A stretch of 64,000 nt of DNA from Cricetomys ansorgei (GCA_026225945.1 JAMJFZ010003746.1:951001-1015000); one strand, 5' to 3'; shown: positions 1-9,462, numbered from the stretch's first letter. Translations and numbers: made by a program. Notes: generated by a model not told the origin, from the sequence alone.

Positions 1-195
1 AGAATGAGACATTGTAATAGGATGTTTGCCCTGTCGGTGCACCAGAGGCCATACCTCCTATACCCGTCTCGATGACTTTTTTTCAGGGGGAGGCATTTTG
101 TGTCATCAAACCTCCATGCAATCAGGTATATTTCCAGGAAGACCATGTGTCATGTATCCTCCTAGTCAAGTACCCACTTGACTCCCTGGCTGCAA
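1..195 (-). other. proviral sequence downstream of env
   Basis: This stretch follows the env stop on the minus strand and should lead to the polypurine tract and 3' LTR. It does not resemble the 5' LTR at 7462-7789 and I see no clear polypurine tract, so the 3' LTR probably begins beyond the left edge. No gene is seen in it. Confidence 0.6.
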
Positions 196-1965
196 TTAAA
201 CATCTTGATTGTCTTGTAAGGCTGCCAGCCAACATTGGGGAGATTCTCCCTTGTCTAGGGCAGCCAGTGCTTGGTAGACAACAGTCTTATGTCTGTCATG
301 GCTTTTCTTGAGCTTACACAGCAGCCAAATACAGAGGAAACTACCAGCAAGAAATACAGCCCCAAATAAAAACATCCCCACCCACTCTTTAAAAAAGGAG
401 AAAGCATTAGCAATTCGGGAGGTGAAGTCTCCAAGGGTGATGGGATCCACTCGAGTTCCATTCAGGGTGGCAATCTGAGAGAGCAAATCTCTGGTCATCT
501 GTTCCGCCTGTTGTGACCAATTTCCTCTAAGGTATTCCGACAGTTGATGACTCTGATTAATAAACTGAGAATGGTTAACATGCAAAGGAGTAATGCACAA
601 TCCTTTAAGGGAGGAGACACATGACATTTGCACAATATTATAAAATTCATCCAATTGTTCTTGTAAAATATCAACTCTCTGGTTAACCAATAAAACGCCT
701 GAAGCAAGGTGGGTATTAATTTTTTCCTGTGTAGTCAAGGCAGTGGCTGTCTGTAACACTACCGAATTAATAGTTTCAGCTGCTTGAACTTGACTAGCCA
801 TAGCAACAGCAGCAGTAGTAGCAGCTGTCGCAGAAATAACTATAGCAGAAATAATGGCAGCTGTAATTCCGAAATCCCTTTTATCTCTCAACAAATTAGT
901 AATTGGAAAATTTCTTGGATCGGCATTCACAGGTATAGGAACAAAAGTGGGAAGCTTCACCACAAAAGCAAGATCAAAAGATCCATTCCAACATTCAGCC
1001 AAATAACAAATAATTCCAGTTTGATTACAATTAATCTGGTCTGTAGTATCATTATTGGTTAAAATGAAGAAAAATGGTGGTCTAACACATACACCCTGAG
1101 GAGCATATGAAATATTAAACAACGTCCCTTTAGGACGAATTTGTGTAAGAACTGGCCCAGAAGCATCATAAAGTCTTACAGCAGATATATTTTTTAATTC
1201 AAAACTTTGTCCTTGTAAACCAGCAAAAGCTGATAAACTAGTAAACGCTCCTGCTTCATTAGATAATATCCATTGATACCAAGGCCATAAATTTTCTCTG
1301 CCAGAATTATCATTATCTCTGAGCATATATCTATGTACAGGTGGAGAAAATTCAAATCCTTTAGAAATCTGCCTAAGTCTATGTGCTTTGGTCTGACAAG
1401 GAGAAAACACAGGAGGAAACTCTAAATAAGGAGCACAATAAGGAAGTATACGCCTATTAGTGGAATTTGGAAGGAAAGCACTAGATCTAACAGGCATCGT
1501 TCCATTATGAAGTAAAATCAATGTAGTAGTTTTTGCCGTAACCTTATCATACGTACTCATATCACCTTTTCCTGTAAACTGTCCCAAATTCTCTCTTTTC
1601 ATCGTATCAATAATCGTAGCAAAATCATTCTTATTCTTACCAAGAGGATCCAACCAATGTGCTAAAACTCCTCTTGTAAGCTGAATACATGGCAATTTTG
1701 ACTTATCATGTTTTATGTGAAAACAAAGAGTACCAATTAAAGAAAAATTTGTAGAAGAATAAGATTTCTCCTCTAACGAAGGTATAATACAAGGAACATC
1801 TCCAAGGCAGTTAGTAGAAAAGAAAGCCGGCATCGTAGTTGATTTACTATGAACCGGCATTGGCACTGGCCATGTTCTGGCCACCGCCCAAAGCTCCAAA
1901 TTATGGCTCAATTGAATTACCATCAATACGAGTATCAGCATTCGAATCAGGGAGTGCATCTTCAT
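196..1965 (-). CDS. env: endogenous retroviral envelope glycoprotein, open reading frame
   Basis: A 589-codon uninterrupted ORF. Visible parts in order: a hydrophobic signal peptide near residues 6-20; a surface subunit with many N-x-S/T sites; a basic furin-type cleavage site RDKR at residues 360-363; an Ala/Ile-rich fusion-peptide-like segment at about 365-390; a heptad-rich ectodomain; a C-x7-C pair at residues 449 and 457; a membrane anchor at about 528-550; and a cytoplasmic tail of about 39 residues. The C-x7-C pair rather than CX6CC fits a betaretroviral envelope. The start overlaps the integrase reading frame by 65 bases, as usual for spliced env. It is shorter than typical exogenous betaretroviral envelopes, but no internal stop or frameshift is seen. 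Whether it is expressed is unknown. Confidence 0.88.
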   Translation of the reverse strand: MKMHSLIRMLILVLMVIQLSHNLELWAVARTWPVPMPVHSKSTTMPAFFSTNCLGDVPCIIPSLEEKSYSSTNFSLIGTLCFHIKHDKSKLPCIQLTRGVLAHWLDPLGKNKNDFATIIDTMKRENLGQFTGKGDMSTYDKVTAKTTTLILLHNGTMPVRSSAFLPNSTNRRILPYCAPYLEFPPVFSPCQTKAHRLRQISKGFEFSPPVHRYMLRDNDNSGRENLWPWYQWILSNEAGAFTSLSAFAGLQGQSFELKNISAVRLYDASGPVLTQIRPKGTLFNISYAPQGVCVRPPFFFILTNNDTTDQINCNQTGIICYLAECWNGSFDLAFVVKLPTFVPIPVNADPRNFPITNLLRDKRDFGITAAIISAIVISATAATTAAVAMASQVQAAETINSVVLQTATALTTQEKINTHLASGVLLVNQRVDILQEQLDEFYNIVQMSCVSSLKGLCITPLHVNHSQFINQSHQLSEYLRGNWSQQAEQMTRDLLSQIATLNGTRVDPITLGDFTSRIANAFSFFKEWVGMFLFGAVFLAGSFLCIWLLCKLKKSHDRHKTVVYQALAALDKGESPQCWLAALQDNQDV

Positions 1966-2425
1966 CCTGATGATCAGGAACTGTCTTTACAATCCGTGTC
2001 AGTCTCTCCGGTACCCAAATTGGATTTTCTTGATTCTGAGGAAAAACACAAACAGATCCCCTTGTCCAGGCCAGAGCAGGATCTGGTCCATTCCATTGTC
2101 CAGTCAAAACATCTTTCCATTTAACATAACCCTTCTTATTATCATGCCAATTAGCATGACGTTCTGCAGAAGAGCATCCATTCACATCTAGTTGTAAAAA
2201 ATTTAAAGTAAAAAGAGCAAGGGAAACACGTTCCCTCGGGGTACGTCCACGACCAATTCCCCCTGTTTGTTTTAATAGGCATTCTTTAAGAGTACGATGT
2301 GCCCTTTCAACGATGCCTTGTCCCTGTGGGTTATAAGGCAATCCATGTTTAAGGGAAACTTGCATTTGAGTGCAAAACGACTTAAAAGATGTAGCTGTGT
2401 AGCCAGGACCATTATCAGTCTTCAA
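1901..2425 (-). pseudogene. pol: pol fragment: integrase C-terminal half
   Basis: This frame carries the second catalytic Asp (in TDNGP) and the catalytic Glu (in IVERAH) of a retroviral integrase core, followed by a C-terminal DNA-binding region and the overlap with env. It is in a different frame from the N-terminal half at 2436-3407. The first core Asp lies in that other fragment, so this piece alone is not a complete enzyme. Confidence 0.88.
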
Positions 2426-2435
2426 TTCTTGAGGT

Positions 2436-3407
2436 TTACCCCAGGCTGCCCATGCATCTAAGCAATGGCGTATAACATCTCTGGCTTACATGAATATATT
2501 TTAATTTTCCAAATTCAGAAAAATGTGTCACGTCCATTTGCCATAAGCGTAAAGGTAACAAACCCTTTGGATTTACCCCAACGGTAGGGGGGTGAGTATA
2601 AATGCTACAATCTGGGCAATGAACCACAATTTGTCTAGCTAATTCTCTAGGAAGTTTAAATTTAACTTGTAAAGTTCTCGCATTAACATGAAAGTTTTTA
2701 TGAAATTGAGTAGCCAACGTTAGCGGAGAATCTAGAAGATTAATAAAAACAAACTCTCTGCGCGTGGCCATGTCAACCTCATCATTAGCAGAACTAATGG
2801 GTCCAGGCAATCCTGTATGGGCTCGTACATGTTGTACAAAAAAAGGAAATTTACGATCCCAAATCAAATGTTGTAATAACCATAATAATGTAAAAATAGG
2901 ACTGCTCGACTTTATTTTACCAGTAGCTTCTAAAACTTTTAAAACATTTACCACATATAACGAATCTGATATTAAATTAAAAGGTTCTTTAAATTTATCA
3001 AAAACCTCTATAACAATTTTCAATTCTATAATTTGAGAAGAGGCAGGAGTAAATTGAACCACTATAGGGTCATCAGTATTATACTTATATGATCCACATC
3101 CATTTTTGGAACCATCAGTATAAATAATAGCAGCACCAGTTAAAGGGCTACTCTTAGTTATCTTAGGAAAAACAATAGGATGGGATTCAAAAAATTGTAT
3201 TAAGGGATGCTGAGGATAATGATTATCAAACTGTGCATTACATGCACATTTCAATATAGCCCAATCATCCACAGTAGTACACAAAATCTGTAATTGATTA
3301 CTAGTAAAGGGTATAATAATCTTGGAAGGTTCTACACCAAAAAACTGTAAACACTGTTGTATACCCTCTAAGGCCAATACAAGCAACAGTAGTAGGATAA
3401 TATTCAA
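2436..3407 (-). pseudogene. pol: pol fragment: RT connection, RNase H and integrase N-terminus
   Basis: RNase H is marked by YTDGS (residues about 95-99), then an acidic Glu, SDS and NDEVD. It is followed by an integrase zinc-binding module with an HKNFH pair and CPDC, and by the first core Asp in QMDVTH. The frame ends at a stop soon after KYIHVS. The core between the first and second catalytic Asp is much shorter than in retroviral integrases, which indicates an internal deletion together with a frame change at about 2425-2500. Confidence 0.88.
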
Positions 3408-3443
3408 GAGTTCGGGCTACTGAAATTTTCGGATGAATCCATT

Positions 3444-4124
3444 TTAATGGCCCACATTGCCATAAAACAGCAGTGGGTTGAACCTTTGTTTTAAAAAATT
3501 AATAATAATATATCCTCTGAGGGTTGATACCGTCGTAAGGATGCTTTTGTTAATTCCATTTCTACCAATTGTAAAGCTGTTCGGCCCCTCAGTGGTCAAT
3601 TGTCTAGGTGAATCTAAAGCGGAATCTCCACATAAAATATCATATAAGGGTTGAAGTTGATAATTAGGAATTTTCAAATATGGTCGAATCCAATTAATAT
3701 CTCCTAATAATTTTTGAAAATCATTTAAGGTATTCAAACAATCCAAGCGAATTTCAACCTTTTGAGGCTTGACTTCAAGAGGCTCAATTTTAGCTCCCAA
3801 ATAAGATACTATAGAATCTTGTTGAACCTTTTCAGGGGCTATAAACAATCCTTGTTTACGTAAAAGTTTTACTAATAAGGCATAGGCCTCCTGTAAAATA
3901 CACTCATCTTTTGTTGATAATAAAATATCATCCATATAATGTAAACATTTTAGCATAGGAAATTTCAATCTTATAGGTTCAATAGCCGTAGCAACAAACA
4001 ACTGACACATAGTCGGACTATTAGCCATCCCTTGAGGAAGTACAACCCATTCATAACGGGTGTCCTGGCTGTTCATGGTTTGTAGAAGGCAATGTAAAAG
4101 CAAATCGTTTACAATCTTTATCAC
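3444..4124 (-). pseudogene. pol: pol fragment: reverse transcriptase palm and thumb
   Basis: The frame contains the LPQGM and SPTMCQ region and the YMDD catalytic box (codons 3927-3938). Thumb-like sequence with KVQ and LGA follows. It is out of frame with the RT N-terminus at 4157-4921 and with the RNase H fragment, so the RT is interrupted on both sides. Confidence 0.88.
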
Positions 4125-4156
4125 ATAAGGGAATGGAGAAAAAACAATCTTTTATA

Positions 4157-4921
4157 TCAATTACTATAATGGGCCATGATTGGGGTAATGTAGTCAATAG
4201 TGGAAAGTCCACGTTGAATAGGCCCCATAATCTGCATTTGGGCATTAATAACACGTAAATCATGCAATAATCTCCATTTTCCTGACTTCTTTTTAATTAC
4301 AAATATGGGAGTATTCCATGGTGAGACTGAAGATCTAATATGTCCCAATTGTAATTGTTCTTTTATTAAAGACTGTGCAGCTATTAATTTTTCTGAGGAT
4401 AATGGCCACTGAGGAACCCAAACCGGATCCTCAGTTTTCCAGGTAATAGGTACGCTCTCCTCAGTGGCCCCTAGGAAAAACCCAAACCTTGTTGATGTGG
4501 TCTGGGAGAAACTTGAAGTGGACTTGTACGACCCTGTAGAAAATTTACCAAGACCATGAGAAGGATGCCATCCCATGTTTTTCATCATAGCTTTAGAGGT
4601 GGAAGAATAACCTTTTTCATTAGTCAATTTAAAATTCATTTCTTTCAAAAGATCTCTTCCCCATAAACTAACAGGTAAATCCAATACAAATGGCTTAATA
4701 TTTCCTTTGTGGCCTTCTGAATCTATCCAAGGAAGTTCCCTGGCACTCATGTCAGGTGATTTGGCATATCCAAGACCTTGTAATGTTCGTGATGAAGCCT
4801 GAATAGGCCAATCAGGAGGCCAATCTCTACTAGCAATTATGCTACGATCAGCTCCTGTATCCAGCAATCCCAAAATAGGCTTTCCATTAATAGTCAATTG
4901 TATTAATGGACGTTGATCCAA
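4157..4921 (-). pseudogene. pro: pro-pol fragment: aspartic protease, G-patch and RT N-terminus
   Basis: The retroviral protease active site LLDTGADRS lies near residues 19-27. A glycine-rich G-patch ([12 protein letters not shown]) follows, as in betaretroviral proteases. The frame then runs without a stop into an RT fingers region with [14 protein letters not shown]. Betaretroviruses normally use a frameshift between pro and pol; here protease and RT share one frame until it ends at 4157. Confidence 0.85.
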
Positions 4922-4968
4922 ATCAAGAGAAAGAAATACACCATCATGTTGTGAAGAATCAAAATTTT

Positions 4969-5280
4969 TTATTTCCTCTTCCTTACTTGTTTTGCTGAAA
5001 ATGTAGAATGCAAACTGGGAAGCAACACCAACTGAGCAATTTTATCCCCAGGAGAAATTGCAGTAATGCCTCGGGGGGATGAAAGTAAAATTTTGACTGT
5101 ACCTTCAAAATCCGAATCAATTATACCGGGATGAATTACTAGTCCTCCAAAAGTGGCAGATGCACGGCCAATTATTAAGCCCACAGAATCTGGAGGCAAA
5201 GGTCCCTTAAAATCAGTTTCCACGGGTTGCACTCCCATTTGAGGAGTTAATACGAGTCTGGTGGTGCAACAGAGGTCCAA
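4969..5280 (-). pseudogene. pro: retroviral dUTPase domain fragment
   Basis: The trimeric dUTPase core is recognisable. It has the GRAS motif, a G-x-I-D-x-D-F segment carrying the conserved catalytic Asp, and the later [10 protein letters not shown] motif. In betaretroviruses this domain sits at the start of pro and hydrolyses dUTP. The frame stops in an A-rich tract at about 4960-4972, and the protease continues in another frame. The glycine-rich C-terminal dUTPase motif is not visible in this frame. Confidence 0.85.
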
Positions 5281-5472
5281 CCCGGCAGAACCGGGCGTGG
5301 CCCTTTTTGGGCCTTTTGACTTGGAATATTGGAAAGTTGTCCTTCTGGATTCTCCAATGCCCCATATATTTGTGTTGGGCCCTGGGGTCGAGGGCCCTGC
5401 TGACCGTTTTTTGAACGAGCTCCACCATATCCTGGAAGTTAGTAGGTTTCCATCAATATCCTTAACGGATCT

Positions 5473-5589
5473 GCATTCACCAACCCAATGATTTCCCTTT
5501 CTGCACCTTGCACATATTCCTGGCCTAGGCCTGCCTCTAGATGCCTCCCTGTCAGGGCAATTCTGTTTAAAATGTTCTCGACGTCCACA
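5473..5589 (-). pseudogene. gag: gag nucleocapsid zinc-knuckle region
   Basis: Two CCHC knuckles can be read on the minus strand. The distal one (5473-5514) is complete: C-x2-C-x4-H-x4-C. The proximal one keeps C-x4-H-x4-C, but its first cysteine position reads Val (5596-5598). This frame differs from that of the capsid fragment at 5624-5902, so a frame change lies between them. Confidence 0.75.
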
Positions 5590-5623
5590 TCCATTAACAT
5601 GTCCCTGACTTGTTTCCTTTTCC

Positions 5624-5902
5624 TTATGAATCTGTAGAAACTGCGGCAGCTAAGCCAGCATTGGATAACGGACCTCCAACTTCCCTACAAGCTTTCATCC
5701 ACGCTGTTAACCCCTTAGATTTCCATGGGGTAATAGCTGTTCTACATTCTTTTGTACACTGTTCATAAACTAGCTGTTCAATCAAAGGCATGGCAGAATC
5801 AGGATCCCCAAAAATTCTTCCTGCAGATTCCATTATTCTGGCTACAAAATCTGAAAAGGGCTCTGTTGGTCCCTGAATTATCTTAGTAAGATTACCTGAC
5901 AC
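5624..5902 (-). pseudogene. gag: gag fragment: capsid C-terminal domain with major homology region
   Basis: The segment IIQGPTEPFSDFVARIM matches the retroviral major homology region (Q-G-x2-E-x4-F-x2-R) of the capsid C-terminal domain. It is directly downstream of, but not continuous with, the capsid N-terminal fragment ending at 5912. Confidence 0.85.
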
Positions 5903-6394
5903 TTCCCCTTATTAGGTAATGCTTTCCCATGCTCTTATAGCTGCGGCATTAATCTGGTCATACACTTGTGCAGGGAACACGGTCTGATCATTTGCCCACT
6001 GTCCTTGTCCCATGAGCATATCAAAACTCCAGGCTGGTTGATTGATAGGGGGCGCAGCATTAAGACGAGCCGTGCCTGTTTGCACCAAATCAGCATAAAT
6101 TGATTTCCAATCTAAATATTGTCCCATTGTCAGACAAGCTTTTACAGTACTCATCCAATCATTAGGAGTCATGGCAGCCATCGTCAGACGCTCCACTTGT
6201 GCTTGTGTAAAAGCAGCATTTACACCATAAGTTTTTACTGACTCTGCTAAATTTTTTAATTGTTTAAAATCCAATGGCTCATAAATTCTCTGACCTTGAC
6301 CTTGAGGGTGAGCATACACCGGAAAGGCCAAAGAGGTAGATGACGCTTCCTTCCATGTCTGAGGACAAAAGGAACATTTAGACACCGCCTCCAC

Positions 6395-6427
6395 ATAGGG
6401 AGGGGGCACCGCGGACGGTGCCGTAGG
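6395..6427 (-). other. gag late-domain motifs PTAP and PPPY
   Basis: On the minus strand PTAP is encoded at 6416-6427 and PPPY at 6395-6406. These motifs are known to recruit TSG101 and NEDD4-type ligases for budding. Here they are only sequence relics of that role. Confidence 0.85.
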
Positions 6428-6431
6428 GCAA

Positions 6432-6580
6432 GGCAAAGAAGGCTCCTCCCATTTGGGCGGAGTCCTCTTGTCTCCTTCCTGTTTTTCCTCTGGTCCGTTT
6501 CCTTTTCCGGGCAAAGAAGGCTCCTCCCATTTGGGCGGAGCTCCCTTGTCTCCTTCCTGTTTTTCTCTTAAACCTTTTCC
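6432..6580 (-). repeat. 78-bp in-frame tandem duplication in gag
   Basis: The segment starting at 6432 recurs from 6510, a period of 78 bp (26 codons). It gives two copies of a module containing PPKWEEPSLP. The first 31 bp of the copies are identical; further on they diverge. Confidence 0.85.
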
Positions 6581-6761
6581 TTTTTCGCCGCCATCTTTTT
6601 TCTTTGTCTTAGAAAGGGCTTTCATTTTGTTTAACAATGAAGCCTCCATCTCATTTAACAGTGTCTTAACTCCCTTTCTCATTTCTTCTAGTTCTTGTTC
6701 AGAATCACTAAAACAGCTCCTTTCGGAATCACTAGAGCGACTTTCTCCTGTATTACTCTCA

Positions 6762-7076
6762 CTACCACTTTCGACCTTCTGTAACTCCTTTTTTAAGTCT
6801 GGATAAAGCTGTCCTCTCCTTTTTCCCCTTATTTCCGCTCATGGATGACCTTTCAGAACGTGCTTCTTTTACTGCCTCTAATGCCTCAGCAGAGGCTTGT
6901 ACAGCCTCTCGGCAATCTTCATCTTCCAAACAACTACGTATCATTTTCCAAACTCTCCTTACTCCTCCCTTTAATGTTTTTTGTTCCCAAGCAAAATCTA
7001 AATCTTTTCCCAATTTATCCCAACTTGGAATAGTTACTTCGCCTATAGCTGCAAACCATGGAGCCACGGTATCCAC
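6762..7076 (-). pseudogene. gag: gag fragment: matrix C-terminal part
   Basis: Matrix-like sequence beginning at APWFAAIGEVTIPSWDKLG and continuing into an Ala/Glu-rich helix. It is out of frame with the MGAS start region (7015-7182) and with the next gag fragment. Confidence 0.75.
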
Positions 7077-7182
7077 TTCCTGTAAAAACTGAGCTATAAT
7101 TTTTATCTTTTATTTTAATTCCGCGAATGCGGAGAAGTTCTTGTAAAGCCAATTTCATTGGACAGGAAGGTGAGGCACCCAT
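7015..7182 (-). pseudogene. gag: gag fragment: matrix N-terminus with myristoylation-type start
   Basis: The ATG at 7180-7182 starts MGAS, the form expected for an N-myristoylated retroviral matrix. An in-frame upstream ATG at 7246-7248 exists, but the MG start is preferred for that reason. The frame leaves matrix-like sequence at about 7090, where a frame change joins it to the 6762-7076 fragment. Confidence 0.75.
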
Positions 7183-7276
7183 AGTTTTGTCTTTTAAAAT
7201 TGTATATAACCGCAACAGGCACACAGATTCACTATTACTGCCTTTCACCTTGCGGCCCTCTAATTAAATCTCTTAC

Positions 7277-7377
7277 CGAGAACTTTAGCTTAACCTCCTT
7301 TCGAGGACTTTAACTTAACCTCTTTTTCGAGGACTTTAGCTTAACCTCTTTCCGAGGACTTTAACTTAAGCCTACTT
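7277..7377 (-). repeat. four-copy 25-bp tandem repeat in the proviral leader
   Basis: Units begin at 7277, 7302, 7328 and 7353 on the plus strand, with spacing 25, 26 and 25 bp. They share the core cgaggactttaacttaacc with single-base differences. The array lies between PBS and gag, where packaging and translation signals usually sit. Confidence 0.9.
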
Positions 7378-7381
7378 ACCT
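7374..7381 (-). promoter_or_regulatory. candidate major splice donor in proviral leader
   Basis: On the minus strand the sequence reads AG|GTAAGT, a perfect donor consensus downstream of the PBS. A second donor-like GGTAAGTG lies just upstream at about 7386-7393. Either could serve the spliced env RNA; this is inferred from sequence only. Confidence 0.55.
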
Positions 7382-7441
7382 AGGCACTTACCGATCGATC
7401 GCCCTGACCGCCAAGAGTTCTGGAACCCCGGGACTTCACTG

Positions 7442-7459
7442 TCCCCGTACGGGCCACCA
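7442..7459 (-). other. primer binding site, tRNA-Ile type
   Basis: The minus strand reads TGGTGGCCCGTACGGGGA, two bases after the LTR end. It is the exact complement of the 3' end of nuclear tRNA-Ile(AAU) including CCA, as I know that tRNA. It fits the Lys and Phe primers usual for class II elements poorly. Confidence 0.85.
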
Positions 7460-7541
7460 ACTGCGCCGCGCCGACCTCGTCCAGCAAGGAAAACGCGACA
7501 CGACACGACTGGTTCCTTCTCAAGGCAGTTTAATCAGGAAG

Positions 7542-7547
7542 TTTATT
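7542..7547 (-). terminator. LTR polyadenylation signal
   Basis: AATAAA on the minus strand, placed downstream of the LTR TATA box, as expected in the R region. Confidence 0.75.
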
Positions 7548-7596
7548 ACAAGAGAGAATTGCAAGGAATGGCCCCGAGCCCCAGGAGCAAGCCGCT

Positions 7597-7602
7597 TATA
7601 TA
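7597..7602 (-). promoter_or_regulatory. LTR TATA box
   Basis: TATATA within GGTATATAAGC on the minus strand. It is about 50 bp upstream of the LTR poly(A) signal, as in a U3 promoter. Confidence 0.75.
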
Positions 7603-7789
7603 CCCTGTGGTTCATGCTGATAGGTCACCTCTGCAGCACCTCATTTGCATAACCGTTTTTTGGCGTTATTTGTGTGTTATGGGTGTGTCTTAAAGGGCCA
7701 AGCTGTTCTCAACTGTAGCGCATGTGCAAAGCTATTGTTTACTACCAAGCTGGCTGAAAACCGGCGCCATCTTGGAATGGCGTCCTACA

Positions 7790-8239
7790 CATATTTATTT
7801 TACCTTTTGTGGCTATCCATATTACTTCCTTATTAATATTCATATTAGTCCACTATAATAACATATTAGAGTTATTATAAAAATCTTTTTACAAATGTCT
7901 TTGTAATCTTCTTGTCTTCCCATTGCTCAATCACAAGTTTTCCTAGAGCATACCTACAAACATAATCATAGATCAAAGGAGATGATAAGTTTTGACTTAT
8001 TAGGCAATGGCTAGCCATGCTGTACTCCTCTGGAGATGGCCCTATACAGGGTCAAGGCCATTGCTCATGTATTTTGCAAACCTTTAAAACTGAGTTTAAA
8101 CATTGTGCTGAGATCCTAGTGCTGAAGGATGAATAAGACATGGCCTTTATCCTCAAATAGACATCATGGGTCAGGTCAGATGGCTCAATGGGGCAGTTTA
8201 TGCACCCTCCAATTTATATTTATTCAATTCTTTACCATT
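7790..8239. other. intergenic DNA flanking the provirus
   Basis: AT-rich sequence just outside the 5' LTR. I see no gene, RNA gene or recognisable repeat in it apart from a short SINE-like start near 8165. Confidence 0.5.
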
Positions 8240-8460
8240 AGTTTGCGTGTGTGAGTGTGTGTGTGTGTGTGTGTGTGCGCGCGGCCGCGCGCCGCTCGCA
8301 CTCACATGCATGTAGATATGCAGAAACCAGGTTTTGGATCCCTTGGAACTGGAGTTACAGGCTGTTGTGAGCCACTTAGTCATGTCAGTAGGAACCAAAT
8401 TAGGGACGTGTGGAAGAACAGTAAGAGCCCTTGACCACTGAGCCATCTCTCCAGCTCCAC
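8240..8460 (-). repeat. B2-type SINE with TG repeat
   Basis: Ends on the plus strand with ctgagccatctctccagc, the reverse complement of a B2 head. It is preceded by a TG run at its tail side. Confidence 0.8.
8244..8292. repeat. (TG)n followed by a perfect 16-bp GC palindrome
   Basis: A TG run flows into gcgcgcggccgcgcgc (8277-8292), which equals its own reverse complement and contains a NotI site. The whole stretch is close to alternating purine-pyrimidine. Confidence 0.9.
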
Positions 8461-8529
8461 TTACTGAATTTTTAACTCTCAAGGTGAGTGAGGCCTTTAA
8501 GAGATGAGTGGTGCCCTTAGAGAAGAGAC

Positions 8530-8825
8530 CCCAGGGGCTGTTAGTAGAAGAGTTTGCTGTGCAAGCACAAGGACCTGAGTTCAAATCCCCAGCACCTATG
8601 TAAAAAACAGGGCTCAATCACATGAACCTGTAATCCCATCACCATGGGGGCAGAGAAAAGCTGGAGCTGCCAGCCTAGTTCCAGGCTCAATGAAAAAGCA
8701 TGTCTCAAAGGATCAAGGTGGTGAGTGATAAAGCAGGATACTTGATGTCCTCTTCTAGCCTCCAAATACATGTGTATACCACGTATATGCAAACACAGAT
8801 ACACGCAGATAAGTACAACATTCAC
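8530..8825 (+). repeat. tRNA-derived SINE (B3/B4-like)
   Basis: Contains a degenerate tRNA-like box region (gacctgagttcaaatccc) and a tail with cctcttctagcctccaaat and alternating CA/TA, typical of B2/B3-type elements. Confidence 0.65.
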
Positions 8826-8845
8826 AGAGGCCCCAGAGACTATAT

Positions 8846-8889
<44 letters not shown>

Positions 8890-8890
8890 T
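8846..8890. repeat. (GATA)n microsatellite
   Basis: About eleven uninterrupted TAGA units. Confidence 0.95.
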
Positions 8891-9462
8891 AGATGCCACC
8901 TCTCCAAGCATTCTGGTCTTAGACATCTCAGCCATCCAGTTTGTGGAATTTTGTTATAGCAGCCTGAACAGACTAAGACAAATGGAAAAGCCAGATACAT
9001 GAGGAGGTTATAAAACAGGATCTAACACACAGTGGAAGAAAATCCATGCAGTTTAGACCGGGCTGTGGCAGGTGTCAAGCTCCTGCCTAGAGTTTTTACT
9101 ACAGTTGGCCAGTCAGAGTTATATGAAGGTCCTCATGGGTCAAGCTCCCCAAACACTAACCCCTCTTGACCCTGGAAAGGGGGCTGGTGCTCCAGGCACC
9201 ATCAATTGGACAGTCCAGATGACCAAGCCTGTCTTGAGTTGACCCAAGTATGAGTAATTTCAGAGCTTGCTGGTCACCCCTTATACCCTGTCTTACATCC
9301 TGCTTCCTCCTCACCTAAGTGCTGTAGACTAAACCTTTCAGAACCCTGATGGCAGCTGGTGGGCACTGAGGACAGCCCAGGCCACTCTGCGCTCATCCCA
9401 GGCTGCACTAGCTATGTGATCTTCAGAAAACCAGCAACCTCTAGTTTCTAGAGCCCCGCCCC

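Larger units (their letters stand above)
5912..6682 (-). pseudogene. gag: gag fragment: spacer/late-domain region and capsid N-terminal domain
   Basis: The N-terminal part is Lys/Glu-rich and carries a 26-codon tandem repeat. It is followed by PTAP and PPPY late-domain motifs eight residues apart, then capsid N-terminal sequence (PVYAHPQGQGQR onward). It ends at a stop at 5912, before the major homology region in the next fragment. Confidence 0.85.
1..7789 (-). mobile_element. class II (betaretrovirus-like) endogenous provirus, 5' LTR to env, truncated by window edge
   Basis: Reading the minus strand from 7789 to 1 gives LTR, PBS, leader, gag, dUTPase, protease with G-patch, RT with a YMDD box, RNase H, integrase and env. 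dUTPase in the pro region, a G-patch after the protease and two nucleocapsid knuckles place it with class II/betaretrovirus-like elements. gag and pol are split over several frames, so the element cannot encode a full set of proteins as read. env is open. The 3' LTR would lie left of position 1, so neither the target-site duplication nor the LTR-LTR divergence (age) can be read here. Confidence 0.95.
7462..7789 (-). repeat. 5' LTR of the provirus
   Basis: A 328-bp LTR reading TGTAGGACGCC...GCGCA on the minus strand, bounded by TG and CA and followed by a 2-bp spacer and the PBS. It has a TATA box, then a polyadenylation signal about 50 bp downstream, the expected U3-R-U5 order. Confidence 0.85.

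Noticed and set aside
7277..7377. CRISPR-like regular repeats
   Set aside because: Units are contiguous without spacers and lie in a retroviral leader of a vertebrate genome.
8755..9000. Reverse ORF with repeated LSIY residues
   Set aside because: It is only the translation of the GATA microsatellite.
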